64,000 nt of DNA from Jaltomata sinuosa (GCA_003996215.1 QJPP01001789.1:310001-374000), one strand, 5' to 3'. Positions 21,903-34,955 are shown, numbered from the stretch's first letter. A program made the numbers and translations. The notes: generated from the sequence alone by a model not told the origin.

Positions 21903-22752
21903 TGATGGCTTGTATGGATCCACCGAGAGTCAGGGGACCAGGTCCTCTGACTGGAATTGCAGTTATGAGTACGAAGGTGAAATAGCAGGAAGTAAAGAAC
22001 ACAAGACTTTACGTGGAAACCTCCTTGCTCAAGGGAGTAAAACCACGACCTACCCTAGTAGGATTTCACCAACCAAACTTCACTAAAAGCTGAGCAACTT
22101 CGGATTACAGACTCCAGTAACCCTACAGATTAAACTCTTAATCCACTACATTGCAATAACTCTATTACAATGTAAGATGCAATAACTCTACTGCATCGGC
22201 ACAGTATTAACTAACTCTAGCTAATACAACATCACACAATCAACTTAACTCTAGCTGATGGTTTACAATTAAAAGAACAAAATACAAAAGACTCAACTAA
22301 AGACAAGGAACCATTGACTTCATCTTGATCACGATCAGGTCCCTTGGTCAATGAGCTTCTGTTTTCTTTTGGAGCTTGAGCAGCCTTTGCTTTGAGATGA
22401 AGAACTTGGATTTGCAAAAACTAGGTTTTGGCTAAAGTGTCTCATTGATTATAAATGAGAGAGTCAAAACCTTAACACATTGCTATTGGTCCAGCGGATT
22501 TCAAGGACTTCAGAAACACAGTCCAAAAGCTGCAGAAAGTACAAGTTACAGTTATACCATGTTGAGTGTTCTTCAAGGCCGCTAGGGGTACCAGGTCCCC
22601 CTAAGTGTTTGTCAATCATCAAAACTAAAAAGACCATATTACATCAAAAATCAAGTACAAGAGGTCCAGATCTATTTTGCCTTTATTCTTCACTATTTCT
22701 CATGTCATATCCATATGTACACATATATGCAGAATTGTAAAGAACACCAACA
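21903..22752 (-). repeat. 5' LTR of the copia element (850 bp)
   Basis: On the plus strand it begins TGATGGCTTGTATGG and ends AGAACACCAACA, so on the minus strand it runs TGTTGGTGTTCT...CCATCA. The inner edge is fixed by the primer site; the outer edge is inferred from the TG...CA rule because the 3' LTR is outside the window. Bases 22753-22757 (CATGC) would be the target duplication. Confidence 0.75.
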
Positions 22753-23333
22753 CATGCTTGACTGTAGTTTCTTTTCATGATCTTGTGAAAGAGACTACTC
22801 TTTAGTAAAAAGCTAGGGATTTGCCCACCTTGTTTTGTTATTGGACATACTCAAATAAGAATTTTCATATATAAGTTGAGGAAAGAAGGAGCCTGGAGAA
22901 CTATAAATTAAAAGGCGAAGGAGAGTACCCTTTTATTACTAACTTTTTGTAGGATAGTTTTTTGTCATGTATATAGGCATAGTAGACAGTGGATAGTGGA
23001 CAGTGGACAGTGGGGTTATATACTTACTATAAGAATATGAAGAATGATTTAATCATTCCAAAGCTAAAGAAAAAGGAAAACAACTTTCCATAACTTCCTC
23101 TCCACTTTTTGCTCTGCATTGCATTGCATTGCATTGAATTCTCACGTCCATGAAAAAGATAGAATAGAATATACTTTTCTCTCTGCTGCAACAATGTGTG
23201 GACGCTCCCATTTGCATTTTGAATCATATTAAATTGTTCCCTTTGCATGTCAGTGGGGCAGTAACTCCAGAAAAAACGAAATCTTCCCACTATATATTCT
23301 GTTTTTTTAAAAATATGCAACCGGATTATATAA
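22753..23333. other. AT-rich spacer
   Basis: No gene seen. It has short simple repeats: GTGGACAGTGGACAGTGG near 22988 and (ATTGC)n near 23115. Confidence 0.5.
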
Positions 23334-23600
23334 CGTGCCCTTTAATTTGATTATGCATAAATAGGCTTTTAAACTTATATAAAATTAAATAAGTAGATAC
23401 ACATATTTTACATGGTGTCTTACGTGGCAATTCACATGATGACGCCACGTAGGACACTATATAATACCACATAGGACGCTACGTAACGCCACATAGGATG
23501 TGTGTGTCTACTTATTCAACTTTATACGAATTTAAGTATCTACTTGTGTACACCTAAAATTGAAGGACATAGATGCTAACTGAAGTCAAGCTAAAGGGCA
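23334..23600. mobile_element. possible MITE with GCCCTTTA ends
   Basis: GCCCTTTAATTTGA near 23337 faces TCAAGCTAAAGGGC near 23587, giving short inverted ends. Inside are repeated ACGCCACGTAGGA-type sequences. No clear target duplication. Confidence 0.4.
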
Positions 23601-24923
23601 TATTTATGTATTATGCCTTATTTTGTTGGCCTGTCTCAAAAGAATTTCTACACTTCGTTAGATTTATTAGTACTCCAATTCTTTAATTTTGACTACACGA
23701 TTCAAAAGTCATTTTGATATATTATACATATTTTTGATTTATACTGTAAGTTTCAAACATTTCACTATATTTTTAAAAAAAAATTGTGTTCAAGCAAATT
23801 TTAGACACATAAAATAAAACAAAGGGAGCATAATTTTCCACCGATTTTATTGAAGGCATGCTAGGCACACTCTTTTTTGTGAAATTTCACTATATTGCTA
23901 TGTGGCATGGTAGGACTTGTTAATCCAATTATGCTTATTCTAAAATTGGTCAACTAAAGTTTTTTTTATTTTGTTCCACTCTTTATTCTCTGCCATGTAT
24001 GAGAAGTTAGCAGGCACGCTTTAGCTCTTCAAAGCACACATGCACAAGAAAATTTCGAACATTGAGAAGACAGTACAATTCTAACAGTTAGTTTAATGTG
24101 TCTTTTAGAAAAAGATTATATATCACTTTTGAGTAAATATTTGGTCTAGTCAATATCTATGTGCATTTCGCTAATTATTGAGTGATAGTACAAGTAGGAA
24201 ACTTATATTCTGAATAGTTCAAGTATGAAACTCATAAAATTGGGATAGTTTAAATATGTTTTTGTCCCTTAACTCTATCACTTTGAGTATATATACAAAG
24301 GGCTAGTGCCAAGGTGGATCCAACCTTTCAGTATCGCGTTTATGTGAATTTAATACTTTTAACGTAGAATCTATAATAAATCGGTTGGCTATAGGACAGG
24401 CCCGGGAGCAGTAATAGGAGAATCGACGGAATAACATAATTCGTTTGTATCAAATGATACATGAATTGCTAAAATTGTAGTGCAACAAAGGTAGACATGA
24501 ATTCATAATATTAAAAATATAATAAATATAATGCTACAATCCTTAAAGTTGAATTCATAAAACTTAAATTGTGAATTTACTTCTGATTAATGCTATAAGA
24601 ATAGAGATAATTATGTGCCTAAACCATTTGATCATCTAATTTAATTTACAAAGTATACGTTGTATATATACTATACTTGTAATGTGTGTATATATTGATC
24701 ATATAGATAAATTAATTGACTGAAGGAGCTGTAACTTTCCCAATAAAATAAGGCAGGCATCCTTTGCATGTCATGTCACCAAACCCTAAATATTCCATTC
24801 CTTTCTTTCTACTTGTATTACATTACTTATTAATTCTTCTTTGTTTTTTTCTGTTACCCCACTTGCCATCATTACCTCAACCTCATCATTCCAACACCCC
24901 TTTTCTTTTTAGGACATGGTGGT
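23601..24923. other. AT-rich spacer, possible Stowaway relic at 23673-23829
   Basis: TACTCCAATTC at 23671 and AAAGGGAGCATA at 23821 could be the ends of a decayed Stowaway-like MITE. I see no gene in the rest. Confidence 0.35.
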
Positions 24924-24969
24924 GGGGGTGGGGTGAGGTGAGTGGGGGGTTGGGGGGTGGGGTAAGGGG
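24924..24969 (+). other. G-rich tract with quadruplex potential
   Basis: Six runs of four to six G within 46 bp, separated by one to ten bases. No gene is adjacent. Confidence 0.6.
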
Positions 24970-25642
24970 TTTACTTAAACTTTAGTATGATCATAACTTT
25001 TTATATAGCTGGATATCTTTAATTTCTATAAAATTGTTTTGCACGACTACCTGCAAACTTTCTTACTTCTGATCATTATTTACATTTATTTACCAGTGAT
25101 CATTATTTGTCTTACTACTAGTACTTAGTTTGACTTGACATGCCTCTACTTTTTCTTTCCAATTTTCTCCTTTTTCAAAACTCTACAATTATTTATACGT
25201 ATTTTTATTTCAATTACATGACATTGTTGAATTAGGTATTTATGAAGTTTTAGAGTATGAAGTTTTAAAAAACAACTCTAAAACTTGTAATTTCCTTGCA
25301 ACAAATAAAGAATTTTGTGGTAATTATTTAAGGGCAATAATATAATTATTATTAAAATAATATAATATGAGTATTTATAACAAGCACTCTATATAAATAT
25401 CGCTAAAGGCTTTAGTGACGCTAAATGTAATGACAGTAACTCAATTGCCGCCAAAAGAAAAAATCTTTTGCCACTAAATATTTCTTTTATTGTGTGTTGA
25501 TAATAAATATTAGATATTTATGTAATCATGAATTACATATCTTATTATGAATAAAATAAAATAATTAAATTATATATAAATATATGAAGATAATTATTTT
25601 TGAAATTATATAAAAAAACAACTCTAAAACTTGTAATTTATA
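24970..25642. other. AT-rich spacer
   Basis: No gene seen. A block at 25400-25495 with GCTAAAGGCTTTAGTGACGC is a short near-palindrome. Confidence 0.4.
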
Positions 25643-25888
25643 CTCTTTCTATTTTAATTTGTTTGGTCTATTTTTACTTGGTACGGAGTTTAAGAAAATA
25701 AAAAGACTTTTGAATTTTGTGTTCATAAATTACAAATATGTCAAATATTCAAAATGCTTTTTAATCTTGTAGTCTTAACTCTTAAACATGTCATGTGAAA
25801 AGTTGAAATTAAAGAGTTGCTAAAAAGGTAAAGGATATATTTTTTTTGAAACAGACTAAAAAGAAAAGTAAGTCAAAAACGGAGGAAG
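25643..25888. mobile_element. Stowaway-like MITE
   Basis: Starts TA|CTCTTTCTATTTTAATTTG and ends CAAAAACGGAGGAAG|TA, with TA on both sides. The CTCCCTCCG-type terminal repeat is degenerate but recognisable. Confidence 0.65.
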
Positions 25889-25890
25889 TA

Positions 25891-28801
25891 ATAAATATTA
25901 GATATTTGTATAATCATGAATTATACATCTTATTTTGAATAAAATAAAAAAATTAATTATTTTTAAACATATAAAGATAATTATTTTTGAACAATATAAA
26001 AAGAAAAAATTAGTACCGCAGGATTTCTTTGTTGGTAGTTGCTCGACATGGCGTTTTAATTTCGTTTAGAAATAATCATATCTTTTTCTCAATCTGAAAA
26101 TAGTCTGAAATTTCTTTCTGGTGGCAGTTAATTTCTAATGGGAGTAGTTAAGCCAAAGAATTCCAATACTCCCCCGTCTCAAATTATCTATTGCGATTTT
26201 TAATAAAATAGTTATCTCAAATTATTTATCGAAACTCCTGATAAAACTAATTATTATTTTCTCATTTTATTTCTAGTAATTGTTCTTGAAAACTACTAAC
26301 ATTTCAATTATGATGTAATAGTACTTAAATAGAGTAAATATTCCGAGATTATATTTTAAGACATAAATAAGGAAAAAATATTTTTGTAAAAAAAAAAACC
26401 CTCCAATTTAATATTTATTAAGGAAAGTGTAAAAGAAAACATGACATATCATTAATATCAGGGTAATCTTAATAGCTGATCAGTTGATTGACTGCCTGAA
26501 CATTCACTTTGTTAGTGAAGATTTGATTCCCTAGCTTGTAATCTCCCCACCCATTTTTCCTACCCCCAATTTTACCCATTTTTCCTACCCCCAATTTTCT
26601 TTTTTTCTTTTTTCACAAAAAATATATATTATCATTAATATCATAATTATTGTTTTTGGGTTGTTGTATGAAAGCCCACACCACATTGATTAATTAATAA
26701 CGTAACTAAATATGCGCACGTTAATTAGTTGGTTTGTTGTCATAATTGAAATCATGAAGTTAATTCGTGCTTTCCATCTTAACAAAAAGGAAAATAAACA
26801 ATATTATATAATAATAATAATATGTTTCAATTACAATCATGAATTATTGAAGGAATATCAGAAAAACTCATGATGTCTTATTGTCTTTGTTTCCACGTGT
26901 CTAGAAAAAAAATCTTTTTTTTCCTTTTGATTTCCTTCTATGTATTTGGTCTTTCAAATTTGTGCAGAAATTTTCAAACAATAATTAGTATACTAATTAC
27001 CTCATTATGCGTCACTACCTAGTATGCTTTTCTCAATCTTTTTTTTTTTGGTTGTTGAAAGAAGGAAAAATATGGGATTTAAGTATAATTAAGGTCAATA
27101 TGGGATTCGGCTCCTCTCCATTTTTTTTCTCTCAATTCTTCTCAAATTCTTGCTTAGATTGAAAATACATGATATAAATTAAATTTAATTGAACAAAATA
27201 AATTCTCTAATCATAATTTAAATAATAAATACATATATATTTAATTTCAAAAACTATTGCAATCCCACAATCTTATAAAATATATTATCTTATCCATAAA
27301 TATAATTTAACCAAATTCTCTTCCTATTCTTTTTCCCTGTAGAACCTATCGTCAGATTATTTTTTAACTAATAACCTATTATTTAATCGGTCTACTTGTT
27401 TTATAACGTGCTTATAATTGTAGTTTCATTTAAAAAATTTACAAAGAAACTCTCTGACTTTCTAAAATTTTAATATGAAAATATTAATGTTACAAATTAA
27501 CGGGAAAAAATAGAGTAGGAACAATTTTTTTTTACTATATTTTTTATCAAGATAATATGTTGCTAAGATTATGAAATTATAATAATTTTTGAAACTAAAT
27601 ATATAATGTATTTATTATTTAAATCATGATTAGAGACTTATATTGATTAATTAAATCTTAGCCATTAAATATAATCTATATTATATATCTTCAAATCAAA
27701 CAATAACTTGGAGAAAATAGAGAATAATCGGATCCGTCAAATATGGAAGAGCTAAAACATATAGTCGTTATAGTAATTATAAAGAATAAAATATCTCAGC
27801 TTCACTGCCGGTCTGGCAATTTGCTAGAAGAACATAATTCTTTTGGAAAAAAGTTTGTACAAAATTTAAAATCTTTTTCGATATTACCCCCCAAAAAAGA
27901 GAAAAAAAACTACAGTACTTTCTATAACCATGTTAAGGATACTTAACGTATATGCATGTGATGAGCCTGTTGCTATCTCAACTTTAGCCTTCAATAGTTT
28001 CCTTGTTGAAGATTTGGAATATTTCATATATAGTGCTATTTGCATTAGATTTGTGAAAAATAGTGACAATTTGCTTAATTATAATATATAGCGAGATTTT
28101 AGTTTTAAAATGTAGTGAATATACTGTATTGCCCAATTAGTGTATTGACACTCATACAGTGTCTCTGTCTAACTGAAATCGCGCCGATAGAAGACCAACT
28201 TACATGTAATTTAATACACTTTACGGTCATCACCCGAAAATATTACACGTACAACTTATATACATGTAACATACCTTGTATATCATTGTATTTCACGGTA
28301 TAGTATTTATATTTTATGAAATACACTTATATCATCACTAGAAATCACCCTAACCACCATAAAAATCATGTATATTTCCCTATGTGATATTTGTATTTTA
28401 TGAGATATACGATATACATACACTTCATGATATAGTGTTATTATAAGAAAATTTTTGACGAACCTTAATTTTTGTGAATTTTTTATTGCCCTGATATTTT
28501 AAGATCAGCAAGAATTATTGCAAGATGACTTATTAACAATTGTAATATTGTATTCCAAGGTGAAATAAACGAGAAAGAAAGGGAAGCAGGTAGAGGGTTG
28601 GTTCGACGACCACGACTGAGAAATCGTTCGGCTTGAACAGATTGTAGGGCCTTTTTTGTTATTTGTTCTTAAATACGTAAATATGCTATAAAATCTTAAA
28701 TTATTGCTATAGTATATGAAACTAAAATAAAACTATCACCTTAAAGGATAATTAGACAATTGAGCTAATTAAGCCACATAATTTTTCTAAACATATCATG
28801 T
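25891..28801. other. AT-rich spacer
   Basis: No gene supported. It contains a single Stowaway-like end near 26170 (ACTCCCCCGTCTCAAATTA), a tandem duplication of the 26-bp unit around ACCCATTTTTCCTACCCCCA at about 26547-26600, and an AT-rich region with a short ORF at 27743-27946 that resembles nothing. Confidence 0.45.
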
Positions 28802-28803
28802 TA

Positions 28804-28946
28804 CTCCTTCCTTTCTTTTTATTTTGTCTATATTGATTTGACACTCTCCTTATAAATAAAGTAATTTTTTCTTCTTAATTTACTGAAATATACTAAGTAA
28901 AAAAAAATATTTTTTATATAAAGAACCATTAAAAAACGAGGAGGAG
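28804..28946. mobile_element. Stowaway-like MITE (143 bp)
   Basis: TA|CTCCTTCCTTTCTTTTTA at the left faces AAAAAACGAGGAGGAG|TA at the right, flanked by TA dinucleotides. Size and ends fit Stowaway. Confidence 0.75.
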
Positions 28947-28948
28947 TA

Positions 28949-29582
28949 TATGTCATAGTGCATACCAACATTTGTCAAATAAATTAAAGAGAAGCACCCA
29001 AAGTAGCCAAACCCAAGCCATGCGGGCACGACATCTATAAATTGAGGATTGAACAAAATTAGATATTACTCCCCAACCCATTTTACCCCGCGTTTTAGCA
29101 GGGGCGGAGCCAGCTTACATTTTGTGGATTCACCATTATTTACACAAATTAAGTAACTTTTGATCAAATTTTATATATATAATAGAAAATTTATCAAATA
29201 TCCATAAATATTTGATGATAAACTCATTTGTTATTATGTATTAAATTGAGTTTGTCATATGAAAACCTATAAACATCAAAATTTTGAAAAATAATTTAGC
29301 TAATAAAATTTATCCCAAAATATTAATAATAAAAATTCAAAATTAAAAATGATAATTATTTTCAATTATATCCTAAACATTAAAAAAATATGAAAAATAT
29401 TTAAAAGAAAAAATAATCTATTTTTATTAATATAGATAACTTAGTAAATTATACTTCCTATCCATGTATATCATAATAGATTTTGCGCACCACATAAAAA
29501 AATAATAAATAAAGTATATAATTTATCATAATACTAGTGTATAATTCTTCATTGATTTGAGAAATGATTTGAAATGAGCAAT
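28949..29582. other. AT-rich spacer
   Basis: No gene. A CAGGGGCGGAGCCAGC motif at about 29099 resembles the end of a nightshade hAT-type element, but no matching second end was found. Confidence 0.35.
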
Positions 29583-29591
29583 TAATATTAA

Positions 29592-30073
29592 CTAAGGGTG
29601 TCTAGTGGGTTAAGTTAGGCGGGACCAGATTAACAGAAAATGAACCAATTGAATTTCAGGTCGAATTGATTATCGGGATTGGTTTTATCAAAATTCAATC
29701 GGTTCGATTTTAAAAGGGTTCAAAGTGTCTCATTCGATTCCGGGTTATATCGAGCTGAGTCAGGCCGGGTTACATTAAAAAATATCTTTTTTAAAAAAAT
29801 ATTTTTCTTTAAAATCTATTAATAAAATACAAAATCACTTATTATTATTTTTATTTATTATTTAAAAATTGGGACGGGTTGGGTCGGGTTGGATCGATAA
29901 TCGATGTGATATTATCGATTATGATCGATTTTGAATTATGGGTTCAAAAATTGAACCGATCAATTTTGATTATAATAGGCAATCTGAAACAACTCAACCC
30001 TTTAATTGAGGGTTAGGTTTTTACCGAGTCGGACTAGTTCGATTTCAAATCAATCCTGCCTAATTGACACCCA
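29592..30073. mobile_element. hAT-like non-autonomous element
   Basis: GGGTGTCTAGTGGGTTAAG near the left end faces CCTAATTGACACCC at the right. The nine bases TAATATTAA occur at 29583-29591 and again at 30074-30082, which covers an 8-bp duplication expected for hAT. Inside are repeated GGGTCGGGTT-type subterminal motifs and no transposase. The exact left edge is uncertain by a few bases. Confidence 0.75.
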
Positions 30074-30082
30074 TAATATTAA

Positions 30083-30433
30083 TGGTAAAAAAAAAATCAT
30101 TATTTTATAAAATATTTGATAAGATGAAAACGACAGTTAAAATGAGACCGATCGATGGAGCAGTATATAATAACGGCGTGGGCATTAATGCATGGGGAAG
30201 ATGAAGATTGAAGGTCGTCGTACAGAAACGAGATTCCCGACAGCGCAGTCCATGAAATTCCACGCTTTGTTGCTCTCTGCCTATTTGCATTGACGTGCGT
30301 GGCCTGGCCTCTGGCCCTTTTACCCTTTCTGTGGGTCCCATTTTCCTGACTAAGCGTGCTAACCAGGTGGGCCCACCTAGACCTTATTAAGAACCTTGTT
30401 TAATCCAAAAAAGAATTTGTATGAAATTTGATA
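30083..30433. other. relatively GC-rich spacer with TCP-site-like motifs
   Basis: Between 30150 and 30380 base composition is clearly less AT-rich than the surroundings. GTGGGTCCCA (about 30330) and GTGGGCCCAC (about 30368) match the TCP transcription-factor site GTGGGNCCC. No convincing gene; the 78-codon minus ORF at 30105-30341 is unrecognised. Confidence 0.35.
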
Positions 30434-30902
30434 CTCCCTCCATTACATATTACTCCCTCCGTGTGACACCATCTAATTTTAGCATCGTGTTTAAGAAAAT
30501 AATTAAAAAAATTAAAATTTATGGTATAAATTAATTTTTAAATATTTGTGTGGTTATAAATAATTTTATTTAAGGTAAAAGGAAAATTTTAAAATTAAAT
30601 TTTACTAATTATAGTAAAATGACATTCTTTTTGGAACGGATTAAAAAAATGTCAAATAAAATAAGCCGGAAGGAGTGATTGTCCACGTTCTCCTTTGCAC
30701 GCCCCTTAAAAAAATCATAAATATAGACAGTTTTACTAATTTACCTCTTAAGAATTTTTTTTAAACTTTACAAACTTGTTACAATTTAATTACAATGCTA
30801 AAATGGAAAAAAAAATTGATTCTATTTTAATTTTATAAATTAAAAATTAATTTGATATAACTATTTATAATAAAGTGAACAACTAATATAACACGAAGGG
30901 AG
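30434..30902. mobile_element. Stowaway-like MITE(s), probably nested
   Basis: Two left ends (TACTCCCTCCATTAC at 30432; TACTCCCTCCGTGTGAC at 30451) and two right ends (GCCGGAAGGAG near 30675; ACACGAAGGGAGTA near 30904) fit one Stowaway inside another. The inner copy would be about 30453-30675. Confidence 0.5.
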
Positions 30903-30904
30903 TA

Positions 30905-31572
30905 GATTATTCGTAATAATACTTTGAAGCATTACGCAATCATAATTATCACAATTTATGTGGTATTATTCAGATATTGTGAGTAAAATTTTTTAATTTT
31001 AATCATAAATTTGAAAATTTTAAGTTTCTTGAAATAAAATTTACATATTTAAAAAATTAACAAGAAATATTATAAATCTATTTTAACAATTTAAAATATT
31101 TAAATAATATAAATTTTATAATAAAAAATTTAATTAATTCTCAAAATCTAAAAGATACACATAAATTTTGACGGACGGGAAGGAGCATTAAAATTTTATG
31201 TGAAAGTCATACTGTAAATTTAATGGTTAATTTAGTATAAACAGTGAATATGAATAGCAATTTTTTTCCACCGAACATAGTTGTGCTTTTATTATTTCAA
31301 TGTGTCATTATTGTTTTCTTTTACTAGTAATCGTGAGGATCAATACTTTAATCATAGCCCTTTATAGTGCCTATCAATTAATAATACGATTATCAGTATT
31401 CAAAAGGTCCAACTTAGCACTACCTGACGTTCAAGTGATCAGTATTTCTTAAAAAAAAAAAAAAAAAAAATGCAGCTAGACCGTATGGTGACGTGTTCCG
31501 ATCCTCTTAATGAGAAAGGAGATTTTTTATTTATTTTTTTAAAAAAAGAAAGAACCAGAGAATAAGGACTAT
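30905..31572. other. AT-rich spacer
   Basis: No gene. A run of about 20 A residues at 31449-31469 and a single MITE-like end GACGGACGGGAAGGAG near 31171. Confidence 0.4.
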
Positions 31573-31790
31573 AGTTGTATATGTAGGTCGAAGGGTCAAA
31601 TATATTCGTGTACGATTAGAAATAGTTTAAATATACCTTTTGTTATATTTTGGATCTAAATATATCCTTTTCATTATATTTTGGATTCAAATATACCCCC
31701 ATACTATTAGAAATAATTTAAATATACCCCTTTCGATATATTTTGGGCTCAAATATACCCCTCCCATTAAACTTTTATATTGATTTACCC
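31573..31790. repeat. short diverged tandem repeat
   Basis: ATTAGAAATAGTTTAAATATACC at about 31615 recurs, one base changed, at about 31708; the intervening TATATTTTGGAT-CAAATATA phrases also repeat. Possibly part of a MITE of the type seen at 40252-42871. Confidence 0.5.
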
Positions 31791-34700
31791 TTATTTTTTA
31801 TCCTCACCACCCATTTAAATCATCTCAATTCCCTTCACTTTAAGTTCTTTTTTTTCCTTTTCTTGTAGTCTTCTATTTTCTTTTCTTCTCTTTTGTAACG
31901 ATATGCTTCTCATGAATCCAAACTTTTTAAAGTCTTTGCTCCACCTATTTTTGAATACTTTTTCGTTATCATTAATGATTCGTTTATCAGATATAAAAAA
32001 AAAATCCTGCATTTATATATGATAATCTTGCTTAGCTCATTATTTCAAGTATAAATTTTAACATCTGATATTAAACCAAAAGATGATGACAGAAAAAAAT
32101 AATTTCTCTTATATAACAAAACATCAAAAGATAATGTATTATAAGTGTATTAAAGTCTGTGATAGATATATTATCCATGAATAAAATTTGTATTATATGT
32201 GTCTTATAAATTATTCTCTACAATATGTATTAAAACTGTATTATATGTGTTCAGTGAATTATTTTTTTATTGCTATAAATGATAAATATTTTTTTAACAT
32301 AGCATATCTATGTAAGTTTTCCTAAATTCTATATATTTGGATTAAGTTGTGTCAAGGGTTGTAGCCCAAATCATTTAGATGGGTTGGCATCATATGCCCA
32401 AACTGAACTCACCATTGTCAAGTCTAGGCGGATTGGGCAGGTTATGGGCCTCTTAATTTAACCCTCCTGCCCTCCTGGTCATATGTATAAGTAGCTTTGC
32501 TAGTTGCTACCATGTCTTAACCCAAACAACAATCCAAGGACAGATGAGTTCATAACAGCATATAGCTTGTTGTCCAATTAATTTGTGCACCTTTTTTATG
32601 TTTGGTTGCAAAAGAAAAGGGTCATTTGCAGTTTTGCTCCTATTTTGTGCTGGTTTTTAACTTTTATACATCAAGAATAATTTTTTTGCGGTACATAAGT
32701 TTATATTGTTGCATCATAATATCCCACAAGTTATGCTTCACGCCTTTAAAGAACTTATACCCTGTTAGACATAAATTCAACTGCTAAGAGCAAAAATTAA
32801 AGACCAGCCCATTTAAAAGGAAATCGTGCAACTAAATGAAAGAAAATGGGAACTCACGCTTTATTCCCACGAGGACCAAAAAGATTACCCAAAAAATACT
32901 CGTTTTAAAAGTATTACACTGCATACCTATTCATCGAAAAACATTTAAAGAAATATAATCCCATCAGAAAGATCAATGGTGTTTCCACTTATCCGCGAGC
33001 GTAACTCAAAATCTCAAACTTTTTAACCTATCAATTGATGGAGATATTCAACCCCTAGAATTTAGCCTCACTTGTCTTGTCGGGGCATACAATTCATATT
33101 TTATATACCATTATGATAATACAATAATAATGCAACAATATAATGTAATAGTAGTAATAGTTATATATTTTGTAATTAGAATTTGGAAAATACCAAATTT
33201 CCATTTCCTATTCATCTCCAAATCTCCAAACCTAAGCAACTTATGAATTAAAGTTGCCGCTTCCTTTGGAACAGGTTTTTTAGTTGAATCTCACGAAGCA
33301 CTATTCACAGTGATTGTTATTTGCCAAAAATAAATCTCAATATATGTGAATATCTAGTCTGAGCTTCAATAGCATCAATGTGGTGCTTTATATAGGAATA
33401 GTGATGGTTGAATTCCCCTAGGCTTCTTCCTCCAAATTCCATTGAAATTTGGTTAAGAAATCCAATTCTACTTGAACTTGGTTTTTTAAATTTGTTTTGA
33501 CCTTCACACGATTTTTACTGATTCCAAAGTTCTTTTCGTTTGCGCAAACATGACAACATTTCCATGTAGAATTCGTGTTCGTTGACCTACACATTTAACC
33601 CATAAACTCAATTTCTCAAACAAATTCTTCTTGCACTTGGAATCTGATTTGCCGGATCTGATCAACAGTCATATATGAAGGACCTAGTTTTTTCACAGTG
33701 TGCATAGAACTTATGCATCTCATTTCCTTCAATAGACTTGCTAAGAACTTGGTTCTTTTGTAGTAGTTTGTCAATTATTAACACTATCAAATCCTTATTG
33801 AGAGACCTGCTAAGGATCTGATTCTTTTGTAGATTTTTGTCAACGATCAAAATTGAACTAATTTCACTCAGCTCAACATTAAGATTTTAGATCATGAGAT
33901 GGTCACACTAACCTGCAAAAAAAGGAAGAGCATAGTTAAGAGAGGTTTTAATAGAGAAAATTACAGTCAAATACCACTCGACAACTAATAATTTGCAAAA
34001 TATGTACATAGTGTATAGGTAGCGTACACTTTATACTAAATAGACATATTCTATATATATAATATACATACGTATACACAATATATATAGTAGAACATAT
34101 ATAACTGAGGTGTATAGGTAATGTATACTTCAGTTATATTGGTAAACTAGTTAGCCGAATGATACATTATTTACTTAAGTTTCTCGTTTTAATAGCTCCT
34201 ACAAGAATTATGTAGGCTGTTATAGCCTGTGACAGCTACCTATAACAAGAGAATGTTGCAGTTGGATTGTCAATTCCCTTTTATAGCATGATCATAATGA
34301 TAAGAAATTATATATATCCCCTATCAGCAAGTACACAGCTGCTTTCACCCAACTACAAACATTCTCAATTTGCAAATGACATATGATAATTATGTGTGCC
34401 AAGGATGAGTGAAAACTTTCTACCAGACACACCATTATGGGTATTACAAAATGGCTTGGAACACAAACCAAAGTTGGCCCTGCCAATTTTCAACGCAAAT
34501 CTCCTAGATTTTTGCACACTATTAAAAAATTACTAATTTTTAATTAAAATTATCCACTAGAAAATGTTCGGTGGTTATTTCTACAGATATTTTTAATTGA
34601 ATTGATGGAAAAGAAAAATAGTAATGTTTTCATATGAAAAAATTACAAAGTTATCCACTATTTCAGTGAGAATCTATTTCCCACTATGTATTTTCCCAGT

Positions 34701-34900
34701 GAGCTGGTTCGATGTGAAATGAGTGAAAAAATCATGCTTTATAGCACAAATTTCTCATTAATTTGTGATAGAAAAAATATTTGTTTCTAATAGCGGCACC
34801 ATCCAAAATGAATTATTAGACCAACGTGATTAGAAAAATTTGAACCTCCATTATATTTAAGCACAAAAGCCCAAATTTTACAAGTTATTTTCTTTCATCA
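31791..34900. other. AT-rich spacer
   Basis: No gene supported. 32357-32470 has GGGTTGTAGCCCAAATC and TGGGCAGGTTATGGGCC phrases like the interior of hAT-type MITEs. A minus-strand ORF at 33662-33850 repeats LQKNQ(I/V)LS twice but matches no family I know. Confidence 0.4.
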
Positions 34901-34924
34901 TGCTGTAATAGAGTGTCCCCTACG

Positions 34925-34955
34925 TTGTTAGACTATATTGGGTATGTTGTTGTTG
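34925..34955 (+). mobile_element. short 3' end of a TS-like SINE
   Basis: TATTGGGTATGTTGTTGTTG is the typical TTG-repeat tail of the nightshade TS SINE. Only the tail remains. Confidence 0.4.

Larger units (their letters stand above)
4878..22752 (-). mobile_element. Ty1/copia (SIRE-like) retrotransposon, split by two later insertions
   Basis: Minus-strand order is 5' LTR (22752-21903), tRNA-Met primer site, gag (21852-20713), protease (around 19900 and 6500), integrase (6250-5005) and the first codons of reverse transcriptase (down to 4878). The Athila element at 6540-19787 interrupts the protease region; removing it and one GATGT duplication makes the flanks line up. The Tat-like element interrupts the RT start at 4877/4878. 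The integrase C-terminal part has the FGCKCF..NNGKD...GKFDPKS signature that I associate with SIRE-like elements, so the lineage call is moderate. Frameshifts and in-frame stops throughout show it is inactive. RNase H and the 3' LTR are not in the window. Confidence 0.85.

Noticed and set aside
28560..28660. Possible SINE head with GGTTCGACGACC (B-box-like)
   Set aside because: No A box at the right distance and no SINE body downstream.
30105..30341. 78-codon minus-strand ORF in the GC-richer spacer
   Set aside because: No recognisable domain or splice context; kept only as a composition note.
33662..33850. 62-codon minus-strand ORF with a repeated LQKNQxLS motif
   Set aside because: Short, ends inside AT-rich DNA and matches no family I know.
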